From Helicobacter sp. (lineage in GTDB: Bacteria > Campylobacterota > Campylobacteria > Campylobacterales > Helicobacteraceae), in assembly GCF_014799995.1 (NCBI RefSeq), contig NZ_JAAVGY010000042.1, forward strand, positions 8,068 to 72,067: a stretch of 64,000 nucleotides of DNA. The letters are read 5' to 3'. The notes under the pieces were generated by a model, which was given only the letters and a program-made list of their open reading frames with translations, searched no databases and was not told the origin of the DNA. A program made the position numbers and the translations under genes. This document shows positions 17,761 through 27,019 of the stretch, piece by piece (the stretch's first letter is position 1; every line of letters begins with the position of its first letter).

Positions 17761-18912
17761 TTATTTTCTAACTATCACACGGATAAAATAGTCATCTTCC
17801 TCTTTAAAAGGCGCAAATCCTTTTTCCTCCTTGGCATAAATTATGTTAAAATCTTGTAATTGTCTAAGTAGATCTTCAAGATTTAAAAATCTTCTATAAT
17901 GATTTTCAAATATAAATGCATCTTTTTCGCCCTCAACAGGAATTCCCATTTTATAAAGAGAATTCTTGTATCCTCTAACCTCTATGGCAAAAATCCCACC
18001 TCTTTTCAAAGATTCCTTAGCCCATAAAATTACCTTATCTTGTTGCTTTTGCGTAATAGAATGCAAAGTAAAACGCGAATAAATTATATCATACTGCACT
18101 TTAACCGAAAGATTTGCAAAATCAGCGCATTGAAAATTCAAGTTTGCATTAGTATGCTTCTGGAGAAAATCAATGATATTTTTACATTGGTCAATTCCTA
18201 AAACTTGAATTCCATTATGGGCAAAATATATACTGTCTCTACCATTTCCACAACCCAATTCAACGAGAGTCTGTCCTTTTTTAAAATAATTTGTCATACA
18301 AGTTTTGGCAAATAAAGAAGATTCTCCTATTTTATGATGAATCGCATAATATTTCTCCCAATACACTCTATCATCTATTTTTGTGAGACCAGATAAGAAT
18401 ATATTAACTCTCTCTTGTAATTTTTGTTGATTTTCAATTAAATTTTCCAAAAAAGAATTATCTATAACAAAATGCGCTTCAGGTTCTACAAAAGCAATGT
18501 CCACACCCATAACATTACTTATTTCCCCTCTAAGAGCTGCACTATAAAGCCCTTTTTTATCGCGTTTCTTTAATTCCTCCATTTCACATTTAACAAAAAC
18601 TTCTAAATAATGAGGAATATTTTGACGATTCATTATATAGATTTCTTCAAAAAGTGAAATGGTCGCACATACGACAATCATGCCATTGGCTGACAAAAAT
18701 GAACAAAGAGCAGAAATCTTTTTAGCAACTTTTAGTCGCCCCTCTTTGCTGAAATCTGGTTGCTCCTGAAAAATACTGCGAAAAACATCTCCATCAAGCA
18801 AAACAACATTGTCTCTTTGTTTTTTTAGAAACAAAAAGAGATCTTGGGCAAAAGTTGTTTTTCCTGCCCCTGCTAGTCCGCATATCCAAATAACTGCACC
18901 CTGTTGCATCAT
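17761..18912 (-). CDS. CysC-like kinase fused to a SAM-dependent methyltransferase
   Basis: Residues 1 to about 185 resemble adenylylsulfate kinase: P-loop GLAGAGKTT, LLDGDVFRS, FSKEGRLKVAKKI and the C-terminal RDKKGLY...LRGEI...GVD...EPE pattern. Residues about 190-383 form a class I methyltransferase (VELGCGNGRDSIYF, GIDQCKNI, IYSRFTLHSI). In Campylobacter jejuni a CysC homologue (Cj1415) phosphorylates CDP-amidate in O-methyl phosphoramidate synthesis and methyltransferases act later in that pathway, so a similar phospho-methyl modification is one possibility. The other phosphoramidate genes are not in this window. The start overlaps the upstream stop (ATGA). The fused architecture is unusual; each domain call is solid, the substrate unknown. 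Confidence 0.75.
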   Translation of the reverse strand: MMQQGAVIWICGLAGAGKTTFAQDLFLFLKKQRDNVVLLDGDVFRSIFQEQPDFSKEGRLKVAKKISALCSFLSANGMIVVCATISLFEEIYIMNRQNIPHYLEVFVKCEMEELKKRDKKGLYSAALRGEISNVMGVDIAFVEPEAHFVIDNSFLENLIENQQKLQERVNIFLSGLTKIDDRVYWEKYYAIHHKIGESSLFAKTCMTNYFKKGQTLVELGCGNGRDSIYFAHNGIQVLGIDQCKNIIDFLQKHTNANLNFQCADFANLSVKVQYDIIYSRFTLHSITQKQQDKVILWAKESLKRGGIFAIEVRGYKNSLYKMGIPVEGEKDAFIFENHYRRFLNLEDLLRQLQDFNIIYAKEEKGFAPFKEEDDYFIRVIVRK

Positions 18913-20327
18913 TTTCTCCTGTAAATATCCATTATAAACTCACTTAAAAATTTACTGGAATGATATAAGTTATATGCTTGTTTATCTCTAAATTGATTTA
19001 TTTCTATTTCAAATGCTTGCTGAATTTTAGAATCCCTAATATCCATAACAACCTTTTTTAAATTTTTTAAATCTTTTAAGATGATATTACACTCCTTATG
19101 GTAAAGGTGAATATCATTAATCCTTGCTCCATATTTTCTCTTATTTGGCATATAAATAATAGAAGGTTTAAGAGACCAAAATGGATAAGAAACTCCCATA
19201 GAACTTTCATCAGTCAAAAGAACAAAACTATTTAAGATGTATTCATTTAAAAAACTTGGAGTTTCGTCAAAAATAAAATTTTTATTCTTACACCATTGTG
19301 CAATTATTCTTGCATATTCTGCTTTTTGTTTTTTTCTTAATGCAGGATGAAGGCGAAAAACAATCTTGATTCCATTATTCAATAGTTCATTAATGGATTG
19401 TATAAATTCATCACACATAAAATTTTCCAAATAAGAGGGGGCAAAAAGCAAATAATAATTTTGAGATTTCTTACCATTGATTTTTTGCAATACCCAATCC
19501 AAACTTGGATTACCGCCTTTGATAATCTTTTCTTTTGGCAAATGAAAATATTCGCAAATTTGCTCTAAAAGCCTAAAATCATTCACGGTGTGTGCAATAA
19601 CATAATGACATCGCTGTATGCGCTCTCTATTTAAGCTTTCAAAAATATATTTCGCTCCTGTGCGATGAAGCGTATATTGTAAAGACTCATTAAAATTGTG
19701 CCCTAAATGCACGATAGTTGGCTTAACAGATTCCAACTTTACCAAAGGCAAAGGCGTATTTATAGACAACAAAACTTTCATTTTAGGAAAAATAACATAA
19801 TACATTGAATGAGAAATAAAAGCATAATTTTTTCCTATCCTCTCCTTTGTTAATTCATATGCCATTTCAGAATCACAGCAATACACAAGAGAATGTGGTA
19901 AAAATTTATCAATCTCTCCAATATGCTTATTATCTTTTGTATAACCAATCATTGTGATTCCAATATTGTATTCTTTAATACAATTCTCAAATTTTGCAAT
20001 CATTGCATATGTATTATTTAAATGAATCTCTAAGCTATCCTGAAGAGAACTTAAACTCTCCTCTAGCAAATAATCTTGAAAATGAGCTAAAAGGAGAGTT
20101 AAGCCTCGTTGATATTGTTCAAAAGAAATTCTTAATATCTTCCCAAAAAACTCTACTTTTGGTATCTGCTCTTTTAATATCTTATTCATATATTCTACCA
20201 AAAGCCCCAAAGCACATTCGTTGTTGCTTTGATAATCCAAAATAACTTTTGAAGGGATTTCAAATCCTAAAAGCTTACAAACTTTTTCATATTGGGCAAT
20301 TTTATGTTCTCCAATTTTTGAAACCAA
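18909..20327 (-). CDS. CDP-glycerol glycerophosphotransferase-like (GT-B fold) protein
   Basis: A 472-residue protein. The C-terminal half has the features of the Glyphos_transf family: YLLFAPSYLENF, IKIVFRLHPALRKKQ and the conserved VLLTDESSMGVSYPFWSLKPSIIY segment, which corresponds to the nucleotide-binding part of the GT-B fold. The N-terminal half is not recognised. The start is TTG at 20327 preceded by AAGGGTAGGA. It overlaps the kinase-methyltransferase gene downstream and follows 20333-21685 by five bases. It probably transfers a sugar or polyol phosphate in the surface-glycan pathway; donor unknown. Confidence 0.65.
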   Translation of the reverse strand: MVSKIGEHKIAQYEKVCKLLGFEIPSKVILDYQSNNECALGLLVEYMNKILKEQIPKVEFFGKILRISFEQYQRGLTLLLAHFQDYLLEESLSSLQDSLEIHLNNTYAMIAKFENCIKEYNIGITMIGYTKDNKHIGEIDKFLPHSLVYCCDSEMAYELTKERIGKNYAFISHSMYYVIFPKMKVLLSINTPLPLVKLESVKPTIVHLGHNFNESLQYTLHRTGAKYIFESLNRERIQRCHYVIAHTVNDFRLLEQICEYFHLPKEKIIKGGNPSLDWVLQKINGKKSQNYYLLFAPSYLENFMCDEFIQSINELLNNGIKIVFRLHPALRKKQKAEYARIIAQWCKNKNFIFDETPSFLNEYILNSFVLLTDESSMGVSYPFWSLKPSIIYMPNKRKYGARINDIHLYHKECNIILKDLKNLKKVVMDIRDSKIQQAFEIEINQFRDKQAYNLYHSSKFLSEFIMDIYRRK

Positions 20328-20332
20328 TTATC

Positions 20333-21685
20333 CTACCCTTTTTGCATTATTTCCAAAATCTTATCTGCTATCACCCGACTTGCTTCCTTAAAATAAATCA
20401 CTTCAGTATCGCGATAAGATAAAATTTTCTCTTTATAATTTATTTTTTGAACTTCCTGCACCTTTAGGAAAATTTCCATACTAGAATTTGCCATTAAATG
20501 TATTCTGTTGTCAAAAAATCCAACACCGCCTAAGGTTTTCTCAAACAAACTTTTATCTTTGAAATATAAAATGGCAGGACACAAATGCTTGATAGGAAAA
20601 GTATATGCCACACTAGAGGCACTTGTAATTAAAACAAATGTTTTTGCTAGAATCGTTTCAAAATCCTTATTATTATAATTTACAAAAAAATTAGGAAAAG
20701 ACTTCAGCGATTCTATTATATCTTTGCTCTTACCAACCCATTCGTAACGATAACGCAACCCAACTTTATAACCTTTCTCTAAAAGCATTTTGATTGCTTC
20801 ATAAATTTCTAAAACTTCTTCTTCATCATGCAAAGCAAACAATACCAAATCTCGGGAATATTCTTGTATCTCTTTTACATTATCAAATGCTGCATAACCA
20901 CTTTTTATCAAAAAAGGCTGATTTTTTTGGGGCAAGTCCTTAATTAAAGTTTCTGCTGCTTTTGCAATTCGCTCACAAGCAACAAATAAATAATCAATAT
21001 TATTTCTGTAAATTTCTCTTAAATAATCAATCTTGTTCTCCATAATTGCCTCTAAAACACTTGAATAACTATGGTGCTGCACAAAGTAAATTTGCTTTTC
21101 ATTGCGCGTATAAGTACTTGCTGTGGAAAAAAAATATTTAACAAAGTCTATATATTTAAAATAATCCATCAAATAAGGAATCACCATTACATTATCATTC
21201 CTTTCAACCCTCGTAAAATCCTCTCCAGAACTATCCAAATAAATAACTTTGCAACCCTTTCTTAATAACTCATAATCTACATTTCCTAAGTGTTTTTCAC
21301 CCGCTAAACCATACAGAACAACTCCAATAAGCCCCCCCCCCCGCGCAGTCAGAGCAGAAATTCTCTTTTTAGCCTCTATGCAAACTTGCAAAGCAATTTT
21401 TTCAACAAATTCACTCCCTAACCAAGTAAAAATCCCAACATTCATCAGATTATTTTCTAATTGCTTTTGTCTTTCTTCTGTAATTCTAATTCCTTGAGTC
21501 AGAACAATCACAACTTCTGCTTCTTTGTTAGCAATTCTATTCTTAATTTCCGCTGCCTGCTCTTGCAGTGTAATTCCCGGTTTCCCATCATCAATAAAAC
21601 TATATCCAACATTGGCTTTGATAAAATCCAACATTTTACCAAATGTCTTACCACTTTTTCCGGCTGGATAAATATAATAATGCAT
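20333..21685 (-). CDS. CDP-glycerol-phosphotransferase-like protein with poly-G tract
   Basis: A 450-residue protein starting MHYYIYPAGKSGKTFGKML. It is a clear paralogue of 27661-29019: both share the N-terminal M-x-Y-x-IYP-x-G-x-x-G-x-T motif, a GEKHLG segment, an ALHDE/AMHDE motif and the C-terminal ITSASSVAYTFP segment of the glycerophosphotransferase-like fold. A run of 11 G encodes the Gly-Gly-Gly of ALTARGGGLIGVVL, and at this length the frame is open throughout (ON). The paralogue has no tract at this site. ATG 21685 has an AGAGGA site. The role is inferred to be glycan assembly; the substrate is unknown. Confidence 0.65.
   Translation of the reverse strand: MHYYIYPAGKSGKTFGKMLDFIKANVGYSFIDDGKPGITLQEQAAEIKNRIANKEAEVVIVLTQGIRITEERQKQLENNLMNVGIFTWLGSEFVEKIALQVCIEAKKRISALTARGGGLIGVVLYGLAGEKHLGNVDYELLRKGCKVIYLDSSGEDFTRVERNDNVMVIPYLMDYFKYIDFVKYFFSTASTYTRNEKQIYFVQHHSYSSVLEAIMENKIDYLREIYRNNIDYLFVACERIAKAAETLIKDLPQKNQPFLIKSGYAAFDNVKEIQEYSRDLVLFALHDEEEVLEIYEAIKMLLEKGYKVGLRYRYEWVGKSKDIIESLKSFPNFFVNYNNKDFETILAKTFVLITSASSVAYTFPIKHLCPAILYFKDKSLFEKTLGGVGFFDNRIHLMANSSMEIFLKVQEVQKINYKEKILSYRDTEVIYFKEASRVIADKILEIMQKG
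21332..21342 (-). repeat. Poly-G tract, 11 G (gene 20333-21685, ON)
   Basis: The plus strand shows 11 consecutive C, so 11 G on the coding strand. They fill the codons CGG GGG GGG GGG and leave the reading frame open. Gain or loss of one G would truncate the protein soon after residue 120. Confidence 0.9.
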
Positions 21686-21726
21686 TTTAATCCTCTAAAG
21701 ATGCTTTATTAGAGAATCCAAAAACT

Positions 21727-22389
21727 TTATATCCATAATGCTCCCATTCTCTCAAAATTTTCATAGCTTGCATAAGTTTTGCTTTCTACAATTTCTCTCC
21801 ACGCCTCTTTCATTCCCTCACTCCAAGTAATATCGTCAAAAAGCATTACCCCCCCCCGCTGCATAAAGGGAAGGATTTGTTTAAAGTATGCAATCGTGGC
21901 GTCTTTGTTATGATGTCCATCAATAAAGGCAAAATCAATAGGCTTAATTTCCTCCAAGAGTTGTGGCAGGATTCTATCAAAACGACTTGTGAGAACTTCA
22001 ATGTTTTTGAGGTTAAAATATTGATGATTCTCTCTAGCAATCTGTGCGACATTGGGGCTTCCCTCTAATGTCCAAATCTTAGCCTCTGGGGCAAAAAAGC
22101 TCATATAGCTACTAGAAAACCCGCAGCAAGTGCCAAGCTCTAGGATTGTTTTAGGGTTTAGTTTGGCAAAAATTTGATAAATGACTTGTGCCTTTTCTCT
22201 TTTGACACCAATAGACGCTAAACTTTTAAGTGCAACTTGCACCACGACACCCTTTTCCATTTGTTCCTTTGTCCGATGCTCACTTGGATTCCCCGCTCCA
22301 TAATCTATAAATTCAATCTCTTTTAGGTTCTCTCTAAAACTTTCTCTATGAGTCTCCACTTGATTACAAACTTCTTCAAAACTTTTCAT
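21727..22389 (-). CDS. Class I SAM-dependent methyltransferase with poly-G tract
   Basis: About 220 residues. The SAM-binding core reads ILELGTCCGFSSSYMSF, followed by IWTLEGSPNVAQIA, IDFAFIDGHHNKDATI and the strand VMLFDDITWSEGMKEAW. This matches the O-methyltransferase type 3 / Methyltransf_24 group. A 9-G tract encodes the Gly pair before VMLFDD and is in frame. The ATG at 22389 has an AGGA site; another ATG at 22407 overlaps the previous stop (TAATG) and would add six residues. It probably methylates a glycan residue. Confidence 0.75.
   Translation of the reverse strand: MKSFEEVCNQVETHRESFRENLKEIEFIDYGAGNPSEHRTKEQMEKGVVVQVALKSLASIGVKREKAQVIYQIFAKLNPKTILELGTCCGFSSSYMSFFAPEAKIWTLEGSPNVAQIARENHQYFNLKNIEVLTSRFDRILPQLLEEIKPIDFAFIDGHHNKDATIAYFKQILPFMQRGGVMLFDDITWSEGMKEAWREIVESKTYASYENFERMGALWI
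21849..21857 (-). repeat. Poly-G tract, 9 G (methyltransferase, ON)
   Basis: Nine C on the plus strand. The coding strand reads CGG GGG GGG G in the motif MQRGGVMLFDD, at the conserved Gly-Gly turn of class I methyltransferases. The frame is open. Confidence 0.88.
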
Positions 22390-22406
22390 CTTTATTCCTA
22401 AATTCA

Positions 22407-23483
22407 TTATCTTTTCAAAATTTCTTCTTCAATCTTATCAACGATAAGGTTAAAATTACAATCTCCGCGCACCAAATACTTCATTGAATCAATCCTTTTA
22501 CCCAACATTTTTTTGGCTGTTTTTACTACCTCATCACAATTTTGACACCAAAACATTAACCCATTATTGATTAAATATTCGTCATAAATCATCCACAAAG
22601 AGCGAACAGAAATCGTTGGAATCCCATAGCAAACTGCTTCAAGATTCATCGTCCCCCCCCCGCCAATGAATAAATCAATAAAGGGATAAAATTCCTCTGG
22701 TTTTAGTTTTTCTTCTAAAATAATTGCGGCTTCCTTAAAGTCCCTTTTTAACCTATCTTTTTCATATCTTGGCATTACAACAATGTTTGCATCAACTTCT
22801 TTTTTCAAAAGTGGAATCACTTGATAAATAGTAGGAATTTGTTCTTTGACATAATGTGCCTTATACTCCTCCTCTCTTATCATAATCGTAGGCTTCGTGG
22901 TATCCAAGCCATAACGCAATCTAAAATCGTTTTTGGAATCTTTTTTGATTTTGTTTATCCATAATGCCACATCAATAAAAGGATAAGGCACGATTTGGGA
23001 TTCATCTAACGCGAAACGGAGCATTAATTCTTTAGGAAAAATAAAGGGATAAAAAAAGAGTTTAGAAAAAGGCAAGGTTAGCCTTGCAACAGCAGTTAAT
23101 TCCTGCTTATTGTCATAAGGTTTTGCGATTGAGGGTGCATCATAGATATTCACAACTGGAATCCCAATGCCAAAAGCCACCTGCACACTATCTACCACCG
23201 CGCCACAAATCAGTACTTTAGGCACGCCACGCACTTTAAATAAATCCAAAATTTCTTTTTGGCGAAAGATTCTTGCTTGAAATTTCTCTAGCAAAGTCGC
23301 CCCGCCATATTCTCCAAGCACGATATGTGGAATCTTGTGCAAATCTAAAATCTCTTTTGCTTCTGTATAGTTTGGGGCGTATCTTGTAGTTACTAAAACC
23401 TCATAGCCGCGTCTTTGCAACTCCTCAATCATTAGAGTAAAAAACATCGCATATTTAGGTGTTGCTACATCAATCCAAATCAT
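22407..23483 (-). CDS. DUF354 family protein (GT-B-like) with poly-G tract
   Basis: A 358-residue protein starting MIWIDVATPKYAMFFTLMIE, which matches DUF354, a family related in fold to UDP-GlcNAc 2-epimerase and MurG and common in surface-polysaccharide loci. The glycine-rich motif LFIGGGGTMNLEAVCYGIP in the C-terminal half is the nucleotide-binding signature, and three of its glycines are encoded by a 9-G tract in the open frame. ATG 23483 overlaps the asnB stop (ATGA). Its activity has not been defined, to my knowledge; a sugar-processing or transfer role is inferred. Confidence 0.75.
   Translation of the reverse strand: MIWIDVATPKYAMFFTLMIEELQRRGYEVLVTTRYAPNYTEAKEILDLHKIPHIVLGEYGGATLLEKFQARIFRQKEILDLFKVRGVPKVLICGAVVDSVQVAFGIGIPVVNIYDAPSIAKPYDNKQELTAVARLTLPFSKLFFYPFIFPKELMLRFALDESQIVPYPFIDVALWINKIKKDSKNDFRLRYGLDTTKPTIMIREEEYKAHYVKEQIPTIYQVIPLLKKEVDANIVVMPRYEKDRLKRDFKEAAIILEEKLKPEEFYPFIDLFIGGGGTMNLEAVCYGIPTISVRSLWMIYDEYLINNGLMFWCQNCDEVVKTAKKMLGKRIDSMKYLVRGDCNFNLIVDKIEEEILKR
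22653..22661 (-). repeat. Poly-G tract, 9 G (DUF354 gene, ON)
   Basis: Nine C on the plus strand. On the coding strand the run follows GGC and encodes three of the four glycines in IGGGGTM. The frame is open. Confidence 0.88.
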
Positions 23484-25159
23484 CTATACCCCTTTAAAGC
23501 GTTAAAAATTATCAAACGCGCATCAAAAATCGTTGTGCAATTATAGCCTAATTGTCGCATCAACATTTCTTCTGGAACTCCAAATCCGATTTTATCCAAT
23601 CGCCACGCTAGCTTCGGACTTCCTAACTTCTCTAGTAACTTTCTTAAAATAAACTTTGAATATCCCTTTTGAAACTTTAAAGATTTATCTATCTTAAAGG
23701 CAAATTCCACCACTCTAAAGTCGGTAAAGGGCGTGCGATTCTCCATACTATGCGCCATAGCATTTCTATCCTCATAGCGCAAAAGATTCGGGAGGTTAAA
23801 GCGCACCACATCAAGCCACAATCCTTGATTGAAATCTAACAAAAAACGTTCTAAAAGATTTCGCATTGAGGGAATTGGAAGGGAATTTTGTCGCAATTTT
23901 TCTATGTTTTGCACATTATCCTCTGCAAAAATTTTCAGCTTTAATTCCTCTGCCAAAGAGCATTTAAGCCCGAAGCCATATTCTCCTAAGGCACTCCCGC
24001 CATAAACTCTTATGCGATTCTCAAACTCTTCTCTATTAGCAAAAATATATCTTCCTATATGATGATAATATCCCCCAAAGAGCTCATCTGCCCCTTGCCC
24101 TCCCAAAACGACTTTGCAGTAAGGCGACATCGCCTTAAACAATAAAAACTGCGCGTATTGCGAAAAACTTCTAAAAATCTCATCTTGTGCTTTGAGCAAG
24201 TTTTGAAAGTCTCTTTGAATAGAATCTAATGGAGGAAAAATCAAGGCAATCTCTCTCTTCAAATCCTGCTCTAACTGCTTAATATGCGCACTCTCATCAC
24301 TCTCTTTAAATCCCGCAAACCCTATGCCAAAAAACTGACAATTCCCCGAAATCTTATGCGCCAAATGTGCTAAAATAGAGCTATCTACGCCACCAGAGAC
24401 TGATAAGGCGACAGGGACATCGGAGCGCAAACGCAATTTTAAAGAATCCAAAAGCAGGGATTCTAGCTCTTCTAAAGCATCGTCTAAGGAAATCTTGTCG
24501 CAGACGATTTCCAACTCCCAATAACGCCAAAAACTCAATTTTCCCTCTTTAAAATACGCAAAATGCGCTTGAGGAAAATTAAAAATGCCTTGATAGATAG
24601 TTTTCGTTGGCTCTCCATTGCTAAAAAGCAACCACTTAGAAACTTCCTCTAAATCAAAGGGAAAGTCTCTTATTGCCAAAAATGCTTTGATTTCGGAAGC
24701 AAAAAAGATTTTGTCTCCCTCTAATGCGTAAAATAGCGGTTTATTGCCTAGCCTATCCCGCGCCAAAAACAATGAGGAATCGCGTTTGTCATAAACTGCA
24801 AACGCAAAATCCCCATTGAATTTTTTTAACGCTTTCTCTTGCCAAATGGCGAAAGAATGCAGCAAGACTTCTGTATCACTATGGGTAAAAAATGGAATCC
24901 CCAATCCCTCTAATTCCTGTTTGATTTCTAAATAATTATAAATCTCTCCATTAAAAACAAGCACCAAATGCGGACAATAAGGAGAAGTAAAGGGCTGATT
25001 AGCGGCAGAATCCAAATCAATAATACTTAAACGATTGTGGGCAAAGGAAAAGTTCTTATCACTGAAACTTCCGCTAAAATCCGGTCCCCTATGCCGCATA
25101 CTCTCCGAAGCTTTTTGAATCACCTCCAAAGGATAATTTCCGCCACAAATGCTGCACAT
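23480..25159 (-). CDS. asnB: Glutamine-hydrolysing asparagine synthase (AsnB family)
   Basis: A 559-residue protein. The N-terminal glutaminase domain starts MCSICGG, with Cys2 as the nucleophile after Met removal, and contains RHRGPD and VFNGEIYN. The C-terminal ATP-pyrophosphatase domain has LSVSGGVDSS and LGGQGADELFGGYY. Within glycan clusters such enzymes often amidate a carboxyl group, for example of a uronic acid, instead of making free asparagine. ATG 25159 has AAGGG five bases upstream. It is coupled to DUF354 by a 4-base overlap. Confidence 0.88.
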   Translation of the reverse strand: MCSICGGNYPLEVIQKASESMRHRGPDFSGSFSDKNFSFAHNRLSIIDLDSAANQPFTSPYCPHLVLVFNGEIYNYLEIKQELEGLGIPFFTHSDTEVLLHSFAIWQEKALKKFNGDFAFAVYDKRDSSLFLARDRLGNKPLFYALEGDKIFFASEIKAFLAIRDFPFDLEEVSKWLLFSNGEPTKTIYQGIFNFPQAHFAYFKEGKLSFWRYWELEIVCDKISLDDALEELESLLLDSLKLRLRSDVPVALSVSGGVDSSILAHLAHKISGNCQFFGIGFAGFKESDESAHIKQLEQDLKREIALIFPPLDSIQRDFQNLLKAQDEIFRSFSQYAQFLLFKAMSPYCKVVLGGQGADELFGGYYHHIGRYIFANREEFENRIRVYGGSALGEYGFGLKCSLAEELKLKIFAEDNVQNIEKLRQNSLPIPSMRNLLERFLLDFNQGLWLDVVRFNLPNLLRYEDRNAMAHSMENRTPFTDFRVVEFAFKIDKSLKFQKGYSKFILRKLLEKLGSPKLAWRLDKIGFGVPEEMLMRQLGYNCTTIFDARLIIFNALKGYR

Positions 25160-25190
25160 AATAACCCTTTTTGCAAATCAAATGATTTAC

Positions 25191-25967
25191 TCATTTCCTT
25201 GCTAGGCAATAACCATTTCTACTTTGACTTGTCAGCTTGACTTCCCTAAAATCGCTCAAGTCAAAAAATTCAATAGCTTTAAAGCCTATATTTTTAAGAT
25301 AATATTCCAATTCCTTAAGAGAGAAAAAGCGCATTTTATCATTACTTTCCAAAAATAAAGGTTTATTATCTCTATCCTCAATTAAATATTTATAAGAGCA
25401 ATCAATACAATTTTCCATTAAATCAAATTTTGCTTCAGAAAATCTTGTAATAGTAATCTCATTATGTTGCACTCTTTTAATTCTCGCTTCAAGATTGTGT
25501 GTAAAGATTCCTGCTTGATGATAAAAATCAAAAATAAAGATTCCGCCTTCTTTTAGATGAGAATATGCGTTTAAAAAGACTTGCAACAAATCATCATTAG
25601 AGACTTGATAACAAACAACATGAGACAAAGCACACACTCCGTCAAATACTAATGGCATTTTAAAAGTCCTAATATCTTCACAAAAATAAGTAATATTTTT
25701 GCCCCCCCCCCCGCAGTGATTTTCTTTAGCATACGAAATCATATCTTCACTACAATCTACACCCACAATATCATAACCATTTTTAGCAAAATTTTCGCAA
25801 AAGATTCCTGTGCCACATCCAAAATCTAATATTTTTCTACCTCTGCATTCTTTTTGGAATAGATTAACAAAAAATTTTCCCATTCCATCAAAATTTTTAT
25901 CAGCAAAAAAAGTTTCATAATATTTTACAAATTTTCCGCTAAAGGAAAGGCTTGCAAATTTCGACAC
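25191..25967 (-). CDS. Class I SAM-dependent methyltransferase with poly-G tract
   Basis: 258 residues with the SAM motif ILDFGCGTGIFCENF, then VDCSEDMISYA, FDGVCALSHVVCY and FIFDFYHQAGIF. The form fits Methyltransf_25-type small-molecule methyltransferases. An 11-G tract encodes the glycines of ENHCGGGGKNITYF and is in frame. The start is GTG at 25967, with a strong AGGAGGAG site, overlapping the stop of the upstream WecF-like gene (TAGTG). Target unknown. Confidence 0.75.
   Translation of the reverse strand: MSKFASLSFSGKFVKYYETFFADKNFDGMGKFFVNLFQKECRGRKILDFGCGTGIFCENFAKNGYDIVGVDCSEDMISYAKENHCGGGGKNITYFCEDIRTFKMPLVFDGVCALSHVVCYQVSNDDLLQVFLNAYSHLKEGGIFIFDFYHQAGIFTHNLEARIKRVQHNEITITRFSEAKFDLMENCIDCSYKYLIEDRDNKPLFLESNDKMRFFSLKELEYYLKNIGFKAIEFFDLSDFREVKLTSQSRNGYCLARK
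25702..25712 (-). repeat. Poly-G tract, 11 G (methyltransferase, ON)
   Basis: Eleven C on the plus strand. The coding strand reads TGC followed by 11 G and C, giving Cys-Gly-Gly-Gly-Gly. The frame is open. The run lies in a loop after the second SAM-binding strand. Confidence 0.9.
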
Positions 25968-26977
25968 TATTCTCCTCCTTCAAACAAGGTTACAAATTCT
26001 CTTTTCATATTTTCATAAGAATAAATATCTTTAGCTAAATGATGATTGTTGGAAGCTTGTATCCCATTGAGTTTCTCTAAAGTAATCTTACTATCAAAAT
26101 CAAAAATAATAAAACCATTGCTTTTAAGTATCTCCCAAGAAGTTGTCTTTCTCATATAGACTTTCTTGCCCATTCCAAGAAGTTGAATAATATTTCCATA
26201 AGCTTGTTGATTTTTATGGGCGAAAAGAGCAATATCAACGCTTTTTAGAATCTCTAAATATTCCTTTAAAGGCATAAAATCTAACAGCGGTTTAAATTTA
26301 TCTCCAAAAAGATTCCTAGCATAACCAATAACTTCTTGTTGATATTCTTTAGACGCACAATAAGATAGAGGGCAAATTAATTCAATTTCTTGATTTCTAT
26401 ATTGCTTGAGGGATTCTAGTATTTCTTTATGATTATTGAGTGAGTCTCCAGAGTTACCAATTAAAAAAATTGTCTTAGAACCATTGTCGGCTATACTTAA
26501 ATCTCCTTGAAATATATTAGAAGCATAAAAGCTATTAGAATAAAAAACTTTACCTTTACAGCCATATTCTTTTTGCACATACTTATAATCTCCAGCAATA
26601 GAAATCAAATGTCCTACATTTTGCAAAATAAAATTATGCCTTTTGCTATAAGCTTCTTTACCCAAACAGAAATCCCCTCCCCATAGCACCCAATAGCATT
26701 TATTTAAAAGCCAAGGCTGAAAATATAAAAGTCTAATTACTTCGTGTCTCCATAATCCATGTAAAATAATTTTAGCCGCTTGATTCATTAAAACAGCCAA
26801 CTTAAGTTGTTTCCCAAAGGTATTAATATGCTCTACCTCTTCAAAATTGCTTAAGCCATATTTACAAACATCAGGGCGCACATAAACGAATTTATGAAAT
26901 CTTAAATCAAAATTCTCTTTCATAAATTCTATAAATCTAATGGAATGAACAGCAGAACTTAAAATATGTAGAATCAC
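25967..26977 (-). CDS. wecF: WecF-like TDP-Fuc4NAc transferase
   Basis: About 336 residues resembling the Glyco_transf_56 family that adds Fuc4NAc to a lipid-linked saccharide. Diagnostic segments are CYWVLWGGDFCLGKEAY, LISIAGDYKYVQKEYG, FLIGNSGDSLNNHKEIL and AYGNIIQLLGMGKKVYMR. I place the start at GTG 26977 because AAGGGGG lies five bases upstream and VILHILSSAVHSIRF is the family N-terminus. A TTG at 27013 is open but lacks a site. rmlA, rmlB and wecE, which make the donor, are encoded upstream in the same cluster, which supports the call. The acceptor is unknown. Confidence 0.75.
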   Translation of the reverse strand: MILHILSSAVHSIRFIEFMKENFDLRFHKFVYVRPDVCKYGLSNFEEVEHINTFGKQLKLAVLMNQAAKIILHGLWRHEVIRLLYFQPWLLNKCYWVLWGGDFCLGKEAYSKRHNFILQNVGHLISIAGDYKYVQKEYGCKGKVFYSNSFYASNIFQGDLSIADNGSKTIFLIGNSGDSLNNHKEILESLKQYRNQEIELICPLSYCASKEYQQEVIGYARNLFGDKFKPLLDFMPLKEYLEILKSVDIALFAHKNQQAYGNIIQLLGMGKKVYMRKTTSWEILKSNGFIIFDFDSKITLEKLNGIQASNNHHLAKDIYSYENMKREFVTLFEGGE

Positions 26978-27019
26978 TGCTGCCCCCTTAACGACACCAT
27001 AATTACAAAGCAATAAATC

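Noticed and set aside
17761..18912. A complete O-methyl phosphoramidate pathway
   Set aside because: Only the CysC-like kinase and methyltransferases are present; no glutamine kinase, CDP-amidate hydrolase or dedicated cytidylyltransferase is visible.
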